From assembly GCA_963989245.1 (NCBI GenBank), contig OZ022342.1, forward strand, positions 11,690,297 to 11,754,296: 64,000 nucleotides of DNA. The letters run 5' to 3'. A program made the translations under genes and the position numbers. The notes under the pieces were generated by a model, which was given only the letters and a program-made list of their open reading frames with translations, had not been told where the DNA came from and made no database searches. This DNA is from Nansenia antarctica. Its lineage: Eukaryota; Chordata; Actinopteri; Argentiniformes; Microstomatidae. Shown piece after piece: positions 26,075 to 36,940 of the stretch. Position 1 is the first letter of the stretch, and the number at the start of each line of letters is the position of its first letter.

Positions 26075-29000
26075 ATGGAACAGTTCAAGCCTCCCGCGCC
26101 GCTCATGCTCTCTGGAAACGTGAGTGAGAATTGGCGTCGGTGGAAACAACGTTTTGAACTGTATATGATTGCCGCTGGTGCAGATGATAAAGCTGAGTAT
26201 GTGAAAATAGCCATCATGCTGCACACCATAGGAGAAGAGGCATTAGAGGTATATAATACATTCACCATTGATTTTGAAGACCCAGCATACGAGACAATGA
26301 AAGAGATCATGGATGCATTTGAAGCATACTGTATCCCCAAAAAGAACATTGTTTTTGAACGTCACCAATTCTGGTCCCATTCTATGTCAGAGGGAGTTAG
26401 TGTCGACAAGTTTGTGACTGAACTCCGCCAGAAATGCAGAGACTGTGAGTTTGGTGCAGGTGAGAATGACACATTGAGAGACAAAATGGTGTTTAGCCTA
26501 ACTGATCCTCGCATGAAAGAGAGACTATTGAGAGAGACAGACCTAACCCTGGACAGAGCACTAACCATATGCAGAGCTGCAGAAGCTGCCAAGTCACAGC
26601 TGCAAGCTATGGGGACAGGGCACGCCGACGCCCCAGTTCAAGCACTGTCCAGAGGAACTACTAGCTACTCTGAGATGAGAAGAGGATACAGAAAACAAAG
26701 ATCGTCAGGAAGAGCAAATGAGCAGACGGACAGCACAAACACATGTGGGAAGTGTGGAGGGACACACCCGCCCCGCCAATGTCCTGCCTTCGGGACCACA
26801 TGCCACAAATGCAACAAGAGAAACCATTGGTCCAAAGTGTGTGGCGCACCACAGCATGGGACAGTCACAGCAAGGGACGTCAGTCAACTTGAGAGCGAGG
26901 TAGATTCTTTATTTGTAGGCTCAGTGTTCTGTGTTAGGGTAGATAAGATCACGCAGCAGACAGACAACGCGTGGTACACCACAGTCAACCTCAGAGACAC
27001 CCCGGTCAGATTCAAGCTGGACACGGGGGCGGAGGCGAACGTGCTTCCAATGTGCATTTTCGAGGAGATACCGGGGCCCCCACGACTAGAGCCTACACAG
27101 ACACTTCTCATTGCCTATGGAGGAGCACGCCTGAAACCGAAAGGAACAGTGACATTCACGTGTGAGACACCCAATAGAGCAAGAGCAAATCTAATTTTTT
27201 TTGTGACTGCACAGTCCACCACGCCCATCCTGGGCAGAGAAGCGTGCGAGACACTGCAGCTCGTGAGGAGAATAGAGACGCTTGCAGTCAAGGCACCAGC
27301 TACAAAAGAGGAGCTGGTGGAGCGGTACGCATCTGTCTTCAGTGGCCTGGGTGAGTTCCCCGGTGTGCACCACATACACACAGACCCAAGTGTGGCCCCA
27401 GTCGTCCACGGATGCAGAAAGATCCCAGTCAGTGTCGTGGACAGACTGAAAACAACCCTGAAAGAGCTTGTAAAAAAGGACGTCATAGCACCTGTGACAG
27501 ACCCGACCGAGTGGGTGAATAGCCTCGTCATCACTGAGAAAAAGAACGGATCACTGAGGGTGTGTTTGGATCCTCGTGATCTGAATGAGGCAATCAAGAG
27601 GCAGCACTACTCGATACCAACCCCGGAGGAAGTCCAGAGCAAGCTCTCTGGGAAGTCAATATTCACGATCCTGGACGAGAAGGACGGATATTGGCAGGTG
27701 AGACTTGACGAGCCATCATCTATGCTGTGCACATTCAGTACGCCGTGGGGAAGATTCCGCTTTAAGAGACTTCCTTTTGGCATCAAGTCCGCCAGCGAAG
27801 TTTTTCAGCAGAAAAACTGTGAGGCTTTTGGAGACATCGAAGGAGTCCATATCATCGCAGACGATATGATAATCGCCGCCGCCACAGAAGAGGAACATGA
27901 TGGCATCCTTCACAAGGTCATGGAGAGGGCACAGAGAGCCAACGTCAAGTTCAACAAGGAAAAAATCCAGTACAAAATCAACACCGTCAGATACATGGGC
28001 CACGTCATTACACCAGAGGGAGTGAAACCGGATGACACAAAGGTGACGGCCATCAACAACATGCCGCCACCAGAGGACAAGACAGGGCTGCAGAGGCTGT
28101 TGGGGATGACGAGGTATTTGGCTCAGTATATCCCTGATGAAGCTTCAGTGACTGCCCCGCTCAGACAGCTGCTGAGGAGAGATGCAGCTTGGCAGTGGAA
28201 CCATGAACATGATGATGCTTTAAACAAGCTGAAGTCAGCCCTCACCAACGCCCCTGTGCTGAAGTTCTATGACCAAGCCATGCCTCTCACCATACAGGCT
28301 GACGCGTCGAAAGATGGACTGGGAGCTTGTCTTCTCCAGGAGGGGAGACCGCTGTGCTATGCCTCACGAGCTCTCACAGAAGCTGAGAGAAACTACGCTC
28401 AAATAGAGAAGGAGTTGCTGGCGATAGTGTTCGCAGGCAAACGCTTCCACCAGTATGTTTACGGCAACACTGTCACAGTCCAATCTGATCACAAGCCACT
28501 TGAAGTGATTTTTAAGAAACACCTGAGCAAAGCCCCAGCAAGACTACAGCGCATGTTGCTCCAGCTTCAACGGTATGATTTGAAAATAACATACACGCCA
28601 GGAAAAGACATGCACGTCGCCGACACCCTTTCCCGCGCGTTTGTCACCGAACAGGCCGACAGTGGAAAAGAGGACCTCTTCGAGGAGAGAGTGATCCACA
28701 CGATGGAGGCTACTGCTGCCATGAGCTCAGACATGCTCAAGATGCTCAAAGAAGCCACAGCAGCTGACGAGACACTACAGGCAGTGGCTGAGAGACACCG
28801 CAGCGGCTGGCCCCAAAGACGACGCAGTGTGCCCGCCAGTCTCTACCAATACTGGCCTCAGCGGCACATTATCCACATCAAGGAAGGACTACTGATGACC
28901 GGCGACAGAATTGTGATTCCTCAAGCCACCAGACAGGTGATACTAGAGAGACTACACCTCGCACATCAAGGTATCCAGAGGACAAAGGCACAGGCCCGAC

Positions 29001-30049
29001 AAGTCGTGTACTGGCCGGGAATGACTCGTGACATCGACAACGCAGTGGAGAGATGCTCTCCGTGTCAACAACTCCAACCACAGAACCAGAGAGAGCCCCT
29101 CATGTCACATGATATCCCTGAGCTACCATGGCTAAAGGTCGGGGCTGACATCTTTGAGCTCCAGGGCCAGTCATACCTTGTCGTGGTGGACTATCTGTCC
29201 AAGTACCCAGAGGTGCTCCATCTACCTGACAAGACCGCCCACACAGTCATCCGCAAGATGAAAGCAGTCTACGCGAGGCACGGGATCCCAAAAGAGCTGG
29301 TAAGCGACCATGTTCCTTTTGCAAGTGCAGAGATGAGGGAGTTTGCAGCATCCTGGGGAATACAGCTCATTCACTCCAGCCCTGCATATCCTCAATCCAA
29401 CGGTCTGGCAGAGAGGATGGTGAAGACGGTCAAACATGCACTCAAGAAAGCTTTGCAGACCAACATAGACCCCCATCTAGCCCTGCTAGCATTGAGAATC
29501 ACTCCAATAACAGGCACAGATGTTTCCCCAGCTCAGGTGCTTATGGGAAGAGTACTACGAAGCACGCTGCCCTGCTCTACAGCTGTTCTACAGCCAGCTA
29601 CCCCGAGAGGAGTTCATGCCAGGCTGAAAGATCTCCAAACCAGACAGGAGCACTACTACAACCTCAACTCACAGCCCTTACCTGAGTTTGCTCCTGGTGC
29701 AACGGTTCACATGGAAACGAGACGTGGATGGATGCCAGCCAGAGTCCTAAACCAACGAGAAGAGCCACGGTCATACAACGTGAGAAGCCCGTCTGGTGTT
29801 GTCTTCAGAAGGAACAGACGTCATCTCAGGCGCATTCATCCAAGTCTGCATCAAGAAAGAGATCCTGAGCCACTGGAGCAGCCTGCACCTGTGAGCCCGC
29901 TGGGAGGACCCCCAGAGTCACCGGATCATCCAGCTCAGCACCCGTCCTCCTGTGAGGGCGAGAGCTCCACTCCTACCTGCCGCACCAGAAGTGGCAGAGC
30001 TGTGGCGCTTCCGGCAAGGTATCAAGACTTTGAGATGGGCCAACGCTGA
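26075..30049 (+). CDS. Gag-Pol polyprotein of Ty3/gypsy-like retrotransposon
   Basis: One 1,324-codon frame, so Gag and Pol are fused without a frameshift. Domains seen: Gag (1-200); two zinc knuckles (about 224-256, the second CHKCNKRNHWSKVC of CX2CX4HX4C form); aspartic protease with LDTGAEANVL at 315-324; reverse transcriptase (about 440-650) with IADDM at 594-598 where most relatives have Y-x-D-D; RNase H (about 738-850, QADASKDGLG); integrase zinc finger with His961, His964, Cys994, Cys997; integrase core with candidate catalytic Asp1024, Asp1078 and Glu1114; and a basic, Pro-rich C-terminus. The order RT-RNase H-integrase is that of Ty3/gypsy. Around Asp1078 the sequence is SDHVPF instead of the common SDNGPQF, which may affect function. 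No chromodomain was recognised. Confidence 0.95.
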   Translation: MEQFKPPAPLMLSGNVSENWRRWKQRFELYMIAAGADDKAEYVKIAIMLHTIGEEALEVYNTFTIDFEDPAYETMKEIMDAFEAYCIPKKNIVFERHQFWSHSMSEGVSVDKFVTELRQKCRDCEFGAGENDTLRDKMVFSLTDPRMKERLLRETDLTLDRALTICRAAEAAKSQLQAMGTGHADAPVQALSRGTTSYSEMRRGYRKQRSSGRANEQTDSTNTCGKCGGTHPPRQCPAFGTTCHKCNKRNHWSKVCGAPQHGTVTARDVSQLESEVDSLFVGSVFCVRVDKITQQTDNAWYTTVNLRDTPVRFKLDTGAEANVLPMCIFEEIPGPPRLEPTQTLLIAYGGARLKPKGTVTFTCETPNRARANLIFFVTAQSTTPILGREACETLQLVRRIETLAVKAPATKEELVERYASVFSGLGEFPGVHHIHTDPSVAPVVHGCRKIPVSVVDRLKTTLKELVKKDVIAPVTDPTEWVNSLVITEKKNGSLRVCLDPRDLNEAIKRQHYSIPTPEEVQSKLSGKSIFTILDEKDGYWQVRLDEPSSMLCTFSTPWGRFRFKRLPFGIKSASEVFQQKNCEAFGDIEGVHIIADDMIIAAATEEEHDGILHKVMERAQRANVKFNKEKIQYKINTVRYMGHVITPEGVKPDDTKVTAINNMPPPEDKTGLQRLLGMTRYLAQYIPDEASVTAPLRQLLRRDAAWQWNHEHDDALNKLKSALTNAPVLKFYDQAMPLTIQADASKDGLGACLLQEGRPLCYASRALTEAERNYAQIEKELLAIVFAGKRFHQYVYGNTVTVQSDHKPLEVIFKKHLSKAPARLQRMLLQLQRYDLKITYTPGKDMHVADTLSRAFVTEQADSGKEDLFEERVIHTMEATAAMSSDMLKMLKEATAADETLQAVAERHRSGWPQRRRSVPASLYQYWPQRHIIHIKEGLLMTGDRIVIPQATRQVILERLHLAHQGIQRTKAQARQVVYWPGMTRDIDNAVERCSPCQQLQPQNQREPLMSHDIPELPWLKVGADIFELQGQSYLVVVDYLSKYPEVLHLPDKTAHTVIRKMKAVYARHGIPKELVSDHVPFASAEMREFAASWGIQLIHSSPAYPQSNGLAERMVKTVKHALKKALQTNIDPHLALLALRITPITGTDVSPAQVLMGRVLRSTLPCSTAVLQPATPRGVHARLKDLQTRQEHYYNLNSQPLPEFAPGATVHMETRRGWMPARVLNQREEPRSYNVRSPSGVVFRRNRRHLRRIHPSLHQERDPEPLEQPAPVSPLGGPPESPDHPAQHPSSCEGESSTPTCRTRSGRAVALPARYQDFEMGQR

Positions 30050-30392
30050 AGGTTGTGCTCCACCAGGGTTAAGTACTGGTGACCTCTGACCCTTAGTTTA
30101 GTTAGTTACTAGATTATAGTTGGACACATTTAGAAAGTGTGGTATGTTTACAAGTTTGATTTTACTCCAAGTGAAAGTTCACAAGTTACTTGACAAGTTA
30201 TAGTCAGGTCTGCACTGTTATTGTTTAGATCATACACATTAGTAGTGAGTACAGTGAGTACAGTTCTTAAAGAAGAAGATCAATCCATCGACTGAAGCCA
30301 TAAGGCCCAGTGACACTTATTGTCTGTTTCATCTTTTCAGAGACTAATTTTCAGTTGACCCAAGAGAGACTTTTAATGCTTAAAAAGGGGGA
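30050..30392 (+). other. 3' noncoding part and polypurine tract of the gypsy element
   Basis: About 340 bp between the pol stop and the 3' LTR with no open frame of note. It ends with the polypurine tract aaaaaggggga (30382-30392), which primes plus-strand DNA synthesis in this class and defines the LTR start. Confidence 0.8.
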
Positions 30393-30605
30393 TGTAGTGT
30401 ATTGCTATGTTTAGCATAGATCTGGGATTGATTGCTATTGCCTCCGTAGCATTACATCTTGACAATGTTATCATCGATTGACTAGTGTGGTCTAGTTGTT
30501 GTTTGGGATGCTGAATAAAGACGCACGTTGAACGTTGCTCCAGAGACCCGGGTATTATTATTATAAAGTGTATCTTGTATCCAGAGAGAACAACAAGACA
30601 CAACA
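30393..30605 (+). repeat. 3' LTR of the gypsy element
   Basis: 213 bp, reading the same as the 5' LTR, with AATAAA at 30514-30519. The downstream flank starts tacacaag, which differs from the flank upstream of the 5' LTR. Confidence 0.93.
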
Positions 30606-30628
30606 TACACAAGCAACAACATACACAA

Positions 30629-30646
30629 GCTTTATAAATGAGGCCT
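30629..30646 (-). repeat. Second Harbinger-type terminus, outside the 30650 element
   Basis: ttataaatgaggcc matches the right terminus of the neighbouring Harbinger remnant and faces it across the CTG site, forming a near-perfect palindrome centred near 30647. It may be the end of an older copy interrupted by the gypsy element 40 bp away. Confidence 0.55.
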
Positions 30647-30649
30647 CTG

Positions 30650-31538
30650 GAGCCTCATTTATAAAAAATAAAAAAAAGTACTTGAACGTCGTCTTTAACT
30701 TGCACGTAAGCACATTTTTCTAAACGGACGTAAGCATTATTTATAAAACGGGCTGTGCTTGTTTAAAATTGCGTACGTACTTCAGTCTATAAATACCAAA
30801 TATACTTGAAATTCAACACAGGTGAATGAGCTTTGTATTTATGCCCTGTGATAGCGGCTGAATTATAGCGGCTGAATTAAGCCAAGTGCTCTAATATCGG
30901 GTAGGCGTTCGTCTGGAAGCGGGAGAGGGCAGAGAAGGGTGAAGGGTGGCTTCTCGTTAAGTTGCATTTGTATTGTTTGATCATGACAACTAACCAGGCA
31001 AATGCTTATACTGTAATAATATAATGGTCTTATTCTTATCAGCTGACATTGAAAACATGGCTGCTCACTCCCTTTTGCGAACCCCCCAGACACCGGAGGA
31101 AATCCAGTATAATTTAGCGCATGGCCGGGCCAGGTCCGTTGTGGACTGCACTATAGGCCTGTTGAAGGGGAGATGGCGTTGCCAGCTCCGGAGGGATATA
31201 AAGGAAGACTGAAAGACAATCATAAACATCAGTTCCCTTTAAATCTTGAATTAAACTAATTTTCTCGGCTGATAACAACATTGTTAATTGTATTACGAGC
31301 CACTTTCACTTCGCAAGAATTACAGTAGGCAGTGCGGCTCACATGCCTGTAATAACTCTGCATAACCAGTAGGTAATGTGCGTACGTCAAGTCAATACCT
31401 GGCGTAGAGCTACGATCGTTTTCCACGGTCAAATTGACTCACGTTGAAATTGTATAAATCACTACTTTGACATGGTTTTCTACATACGACACGGGTAAGA
31501 TCAAAATTGATCCAAAGTACTTTCTATAAATGAGGCCC
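30650..31538 (+). mobile_element. PIF/Harbinger-like DNA transposon remnant
   Basis: Bounded by inverted ends GAGCCTCATTTATA (left) and the complement of GGGCCTCATTTATA (right), each flanked by CTG (30647-30649 and 31539-31541). CTG fits the CWG/TWA 3-bp target preference of Harbinger elements. Inside is a transposase fragment. At 889 bp it is much shorter than autonomous copies. Confidence 0.82.
31057..31212 (+). pseudogene. Harbinger transposase C-terminal fragment
   Basis: The short frame contains YNLAHGRARSVVDCTIGLLK followed by GRWRCQL, which matches the conserved C-terminal region of Harbinger/HARBI1 transposases (normally N-x-A-H-x-R-x-R-S-V-I-E-R-x-F-G-x-L-K). The usual Glu-Arg after Val is Asp-Cys here, so the catalytic third acidic position is altered. 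The rest of the protein is missing. Not expected to be functional. Confidence 0.75.
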
Positions 31539-31541
31539 CTG

Positions 31542-33232
31542 GTCTACAACTGATTCATCGACCACCCACGTTTTTCCGTTCTTCATCATCTTCATTTATG
31601 TTTTTGTTTTTTTTGCATCCTCATCATTCATTCTTCAGGGAGAACATCGCTTCTGATGTTGATGAGGTCCTCTGTGGCCAGTCAGAAACGAAAGGCAGGA
31701 TGCAGCCTACTTTTCTTTTTCTTTCCAGTATATGCAGAAGGCTTATTTTCTTTTGTTCTATTGTTTGTTTTGTATGAAGAACATTTTACAAATCCAACTG
31801 TGTTTGCTGAAATGTATACAGTATTTCAGAATAAAAAAACATTCTATTCTTGTATTTGTGTGTTTTATATTTGAGTATGAATACATAACAGTTTACAAGC
31901 TACAGTATATTTTGGATTTGTGTTTAGAGTTTTGAGAAAACGAGCCATGCTTTCAGAAAACGTGTGGAAGCAATTGAGAAAAACTGTAATAAAAACAAGA
32001 AAAATAATCCTATGAGTGAAGTTAGGAAGATGCACTCTGAAGGAAGAAGGAAGGGCCTTGCACAAACACACACAAATTGGTTCTCCCCTAACTGGCATCC
32101 ATAAATGGATGGATATGGTTCCGTAACCAATTCTTAGTCAGAACTGAAGTGGTTCTATCAGTATATTCAAACCCAACCCCAAATCAACAAGAACACACAC
32201 TTTCAAACCTCTAAACCTTTACCGACATGTTTTGAAAAACACATCGGCTGCAATGTATGAGTCACTTGAGAGATGGAACCCAAACCCTAATAAGCAAAGC
32301 ACCAAAATGCAGTTTAACCAATTTGTGTAAGCATTGTAGTTGTAGCTCTATTCCGACTAAATCTAGTATGGTTTATTCCTCTGTATTATTGATATTCAGT
32401 ATATCTACATGGGTGGAGCCTCGTCGCTGGCCTTTTCTATAATAACGTTAGCCTCATAGCATAATTGCCTAAGTCATGCTTCACTTGTGGTCACTGGGCC
32501 ATCTTTATGTAGTGTCGAAAATGCCTATGTCAAAGAGATGACTTGAGCAGATAGTGATTTCGGGATGTAACAAGCACTCTGATAGGCTGACCATGAATCA
32601 GCAGTGTTAGGAGAGTAGAGTTAGGCAGATATCTCAATTTGGCCAAAATATGACATAGCAATTACGCTATGAGGCTAACGATAAGTTGGATTATTATAGG
32701 GCTACGGCACCCCAAGACGTCTTATGCCTTATCTGAATTAGAGTTGACCATGGTGAGTTGGAGCTGACTTGGAACCTGGGCTGCCCAGGCCTTTGGAGAG
32801 GGTGCTTGTTGGATGGATGTGAGTGATGTTAGTCAGTAGGATCTGACAGACAGGGCACTCCTCCAGCCTGTGATCAAAGATGGCTTTATCCATCCAACGA
32901 TGGCTTTATCTACAGAGGTATAGATTACGCTTCTAATGGATTTATGGGGCACCATAAAGGTAAAATGGGCAGTACAAATGGACATAAATTATGAGGATGG
33001 CCTCTATTCTGTAAATAGATATAACACATGGGACAATGCTAGCGTTAGTTCAAGTCTACTGCCATACACTGTGCTACCATAGCTACATTTTGTGCATAAA
33101 TGGTTATCAGAGAGGGACTGCCCACTGATTTGTATCATGCTTGACTACAGTGAATACTTATAGAACATGGCTAGACTGACTGCTGCTGGTTTGAGAGTGT
33201 GTGTGTGTGTGTCTGTGCGTGTGTTTCTCTCT

Positions 33233-33264
<32 letters not shown>

Positions 33265-33304
33265 GCATGTGTTTCTATCCGTATGTTTGGGTGTGTTTTT
33301 CCAA

Positions 33305-33385
<81 letters not shown>

Positions 33386-33879
33386 ATGAGAGGCAGTACA
33401 CTTGAGAGTTGGCTTGGGCCCCCCAGGGCCTTGGGCCCACCAACAGTGCTGCATTAGTACAGGTATCGTCTGGAGCCTGATCCCTCTTTATGTTCCACCT
33501 CTTGTGCTTCTTACCAAAGAAACCCAGATGGTTTGGATCCGGGCCAAATGCTATGCTTTCTGATCGCATCATCTTAAGTATGTTTAAGAGACTTGGAACC
33601 CAAATGTGTTAGGGAAAAAAAACGTATTGGTATTGTTCTCACTAACTCATTCAAATCAACTGGGTATGTGTAAACAGCAACTTTTTAATCTCAAAAGTTT
33701 GTGTTGATGTTTGTGTTGTTTGACTCAAAAGGAAAAGGAAAAAATAATGATGGAAAACAGACATGCTGATTCAAAGGAAATGGGCAATCTAGTTATCTCT
33801 CCCATAATTGCTTCAAGATCAATGGAGGACGAGGGGGAATCCCACCACATAACTCCCTTTTATTGGAGTTCAAATCATT
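31542..33879. other. Intergenic, nothing recognised
   Basis: AT-rich with a (GT)n compound array. No supported exons or RNA genes. Confidence 0.55.
33197..33383. repeat. (GT)n compound microsatellite
   Basis: GT runs interrupted by tct, gcg and ttt units over about 187 bp. Confidence 0.93.
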
Positions 33880-34125
33880 CAATGGCCTGAATATTTGTCA
33901 GACGTGCTTTTAAAGTATGCTCCTTCTAGATCCCTCAGGTCCTCTGGCACTGGCCTTTCAGTTATTCCCTGGGGGAGGACAAAGAAATACAGGGGGGCGG
34001 CATTTAGTGTCTATATGGTCCTGGGTCTTGGGCTGCTTCTGGGACAGCCTGCCAGAGGAGCTGAGGGTGTCACAATATGTAAACACCTTTAAGAGACATC
34101 CCCTTTTTCACATTTGTTGTGATTG
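33880..34125 (+). mobile_element. LINE ORF2 C-terminal fragment, frameshifted
   Basis: Two + frames give SRSLRSSGTGLSVIPWGRTK followed, after a shift near 34015, by LGCFWDSLPEELRVSQYVNT and FKRHPLF. This is the SLP-E-LR...FK ending of fish L2-type LINEs. Not functional. Confidence 0.8.
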
Positions 34126-34209
34126 AGACAAGTTTTGGGGAGAAATCAACATACATCAACACACAGCACAAACAGAAATCACCTGCCTTGTGTCAACCCG
34201 CTTGGTTCG

Positions 34210-34628
34210 GTAGACATTGTTTTACATTTATGAATGAATGTTTATTTTTTATTTTTTTATAAATGTGTTTTTCAGATTTTATCCCTTTTTCCAATTGCAC
34301 CCAACCTAGCATCCAATTATCCCCTGCCTATTGCGTAGGATCCGCCGCACGACCCCGTGGCCGGCAGCCTCAGAGGAGATAGCCAGGCAGACTAGCTGTC
34401 TGGCTCCTCGAGCCCAACACCGTTATTCCGGCACCCCGGGGGCGGTGTTGCGCGACGGATCCTTGTCCGGAAATAGTCCTATACCCCCCTTGGGAGCGGC
34501 CGCTCAATATGCCGCTCCCTGTGGGCCCCGGCCATATCCGGATCTGGCGAGACCGGGATTCGACCCCAGTCCCCGGTGGGCAGCTTGCACTAGAGGCTAA
34601 TGCTTAGACCGCTGCGCCACCACGGGGC
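34210..34628 (-). mobile_element. tRNA-derived SINE, long form
   Basis: On the - strand the head has GTGGTGGCGCAGCGGTCTAA (A box) and GGGGTCGAATCCCGGTCTC (B box), then a 300-bp GC-rich body and an AT-rich tail. Imperfect AT-rich repeats flank it. CpG-rich, unlike its surroundings. Confidence 0.82.
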
Positions 34629-35036
34629 TCGATGAATTAATGAATTTCTATTAGCAACTTACTGGTGTACCTTTTTTTCAGAGGTACCATAAGCAAGCTG
34701 ACACTGTAACTACAGTATGTGCAGTGGAGGCAAGGAAGTTAACAGATCCAAAACGTTTGTGCCGCTGGGCTCACCTCTCCAAATCATTAAAATGACCATT
34801 TCACATAAGAAAGGTAATTCTCATCTACCATGAAACATTTGAACCTTTAGATTTAGATCAGATAAGAGTCAGACACGGGTTCTCCTCAACGGCCATTGAC
34901 CCTGAATCTGAGCTCTGAATCAGATACTGTAGCTGAGATGCTCGCATGGGATTAAAGGGTTAACAGGTCAGTCCAGAGAGGCAATTACACAGTTGTCCAA
35001 GACTGTTTGGGCTCTAACAATCAGAACCAAATAAAC

Positions 35037-35155
35037 ACACACACACACACACACACACCCTGTCGTTCCCCAATTCCCCTCTCCAAATACAAACTAATTA
35101 ACTAATCAACCAAGCAACCAATCAACCAAGCAACCAAGCCAACCAACCAACTAAC
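35037..35155. repeat. Short (CA)n and degenerate (CCAA)n
   Basis: A (CA)11 at 35037-35058 followed by caaccaagcaaccaatcaac-type degenerate tetranucleotides at 35108-35155. Confidence 0.85.
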
Positions 35156-36214
35156 TAACATCGTCTGATTTATGGCCCGAAGACCCATACTTGTTGCAAG
35201 TACTGTTGAAATTAAATTATGATATGTGGTGAGGTTATGCACTGTAATTGTATTTCATGTTAGGCCTTGGTTGAATCACTGGAACATTATTGTTATTGAC
35301 TGTTATTAAACCCTGTGCTGCAGGGAGGCGGTAACTTAAAGGTATAGTTCACTCTAAAATCTAATTTCTGTGATCGACCACATACCTTCACTCCAGTTGA
35401 TACACCAATACACTTTTTAAGTCCTTATCTTGGTTATTCAGCAACTAGCACCTCCCCATTTTCTAATAATATGTTACAATGGTTGGCTCCACTTAGTGGT
35501 CAGTTAATAATGAACACACACTGACTTTTTTTTGCACATAGTGGATACAGAAATAGTCAATGAAAATCGGCACAATGTTGTACATGCTCCCATGCTCTGC
35601 AGATGAACCAGGGCCTTTCCTGCTAGTTCATGGAAGATCACATGAGCAAAGGACGAGCGATGAGTGACAGGCAAACATATGCTGCCACAGTGGCAACCGC
35701 TAACATTGCCTGAAATAGTCCAGAGAGGAATAGCACCAACCCACCCCAAAAACCCGTGCAGATATGACCAGCAATAAAATGACAAGGTTAATGTGGGCCC
35801 TTAAATGAAGAGCAGACACAGGGAGCCGTTTGCAGATGTTGGCACATGAATCTGAACTGGAGCTGTCTCTGGAAAAGGCACTGCTACACAAAAGCAAACC
35901 AAAAAAAAACCAAACAGAACACAAAGATAAAGAGAAGGAGGGGGGGCGGGGGTGCTAAACGTCTATAAATGTTACTGTTTGGTGATGACTTCACTGAGCA
36001 TTTCATTATCGGGTAAATCATTTGATTAAAAACAGAATTCAATAACTCTCTATGGCAGTTGACAACACAAACTTTGAGGTAACTCCAATGGATAGCACAG
36101 AAGAAGGATCACATGTCGCATAAAAATAAAATAAAACGTATTCATGCTTCACACTGTATAAGATCACTAATCACGTCTCTTATCAGATATACATATATGT
36201 ATATATATACATAT

Positions 36215-36318
36215 CCTGGGGGGGTATTCCATTAACGTCGCTAAAGGAAAAGAAAATAATGATCGAAAATAAGCCTGGATTTTCCTTCAGCGATGTTGAC
36301 GTTGGAATACCCCCTAGG
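36215..36318. mobile_element. Short palindromic MITE (GGGGGTATTCC ends)
   Basis: 104 bp. Left arm gggggggtattccattaacg...cgctaaaggaaaa, right arm ttttccttcagcg...gacgttggaatacccc, so nearly the whole element folds on itself. No coding capacity. Confidence 0.7.
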
Positions 36319-36884
36319 TGCCCCCTTATTTCACTCCCCACCAAAACCACACTAGTTGTGTGTATCTGTCAAGTGATATTGTATGACATTCATGAAGCAA
36401 ACAACAGCTGTCTGACAAGCTCCAATTGACAGAGAGTCTTGGGTGGGAGAACCTCGTGACATTCGGGACTTTTTGGACAGTCGGTTTAGCATACCGTATA
36501 TAAACTCATCTGTCAACACAGTGGTGTGGTGCTGTGGCGGTACTGTTTAGTTTGGAGCCCTCTGTGGCTGTTCTACCCGGTATTGTGAAGACTCAGTTTA
36601 AATAGAGAGAAGAAAGAGCAATATTGGTAAACAAGAACCATCTGGTAAACAACCGCATGGTGGTGAAAACAAAGTCTACTTTCCTGCCCTCCTTCCTCCC
36701 TCCAATCTAGGGGTCACTTGGAGGGGGCTCAAATTGGAGGGCTGTGGCTGATAGGCCTGAAACAACGCCAATGTGAGCTATCCCTCTAACATTATAGAGT
36801 TCAGCAAAATACCACATTGACCTTCACGGGAGTTCCCCAAGACAAAGAAAATGGCATAATATAACACTGCTTCCTAAGCGCACA

Positions 36885-36940
36885 TTGTGCTTTACACGAA
36901 TGTTGTGCTTTACACGAATGTTGTGCTTTACACGAATGTT
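36885..36940. repeat. 18-bp tandem repeat, three copies
   Basis: ttgtgctttacacgaatg at 36885, 36903 and 36921, without spacers. Ordinary minisatellite. Confidence 0.9.

Larger units (their letters stand above)
25719..30605 (+). mobile_element. Ty3/gypsy-like LTR retrotransposon, apparently intact
   Basis: A 4.9-kb element with 213-bp direct LTRs that I read as identical, both starting TGTAG and ending CAACA. Between them lie a primer-binding-site position right after the 5' LTR, one long gag-pol frame (26075-30049), about 340 bp of 3' noncoding DNA, and a polypurine tract abutting the 3' LTR. LTR identity and the unbroken frame argue for very recent insertion. The 5-bp flanks (ttggg and tacac) do not match, so no target-site duplication is visible. 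No env gene or other frame is present between pol and the 3' LTR. Confidence 0.93.

Noticed and set aside
25579..26349. 256-codon minus-strand frame
   Set aside because: Overlaps the gypsy 5' LTR and the gag start in antisense; no family resemblance.
34540..34628. Possible tRNA gene (A and B boxes, - strand)
   Set aside because: No cloverleaf with paired acceptor stem, and the sequence continues into a long SINE body; treated as a SINE.
36885..36940. Three regular 18-bp repeats that look CRISPR-like
   Set aside because: No spacers between units and a vertebrate genome context; simple minisatellite.
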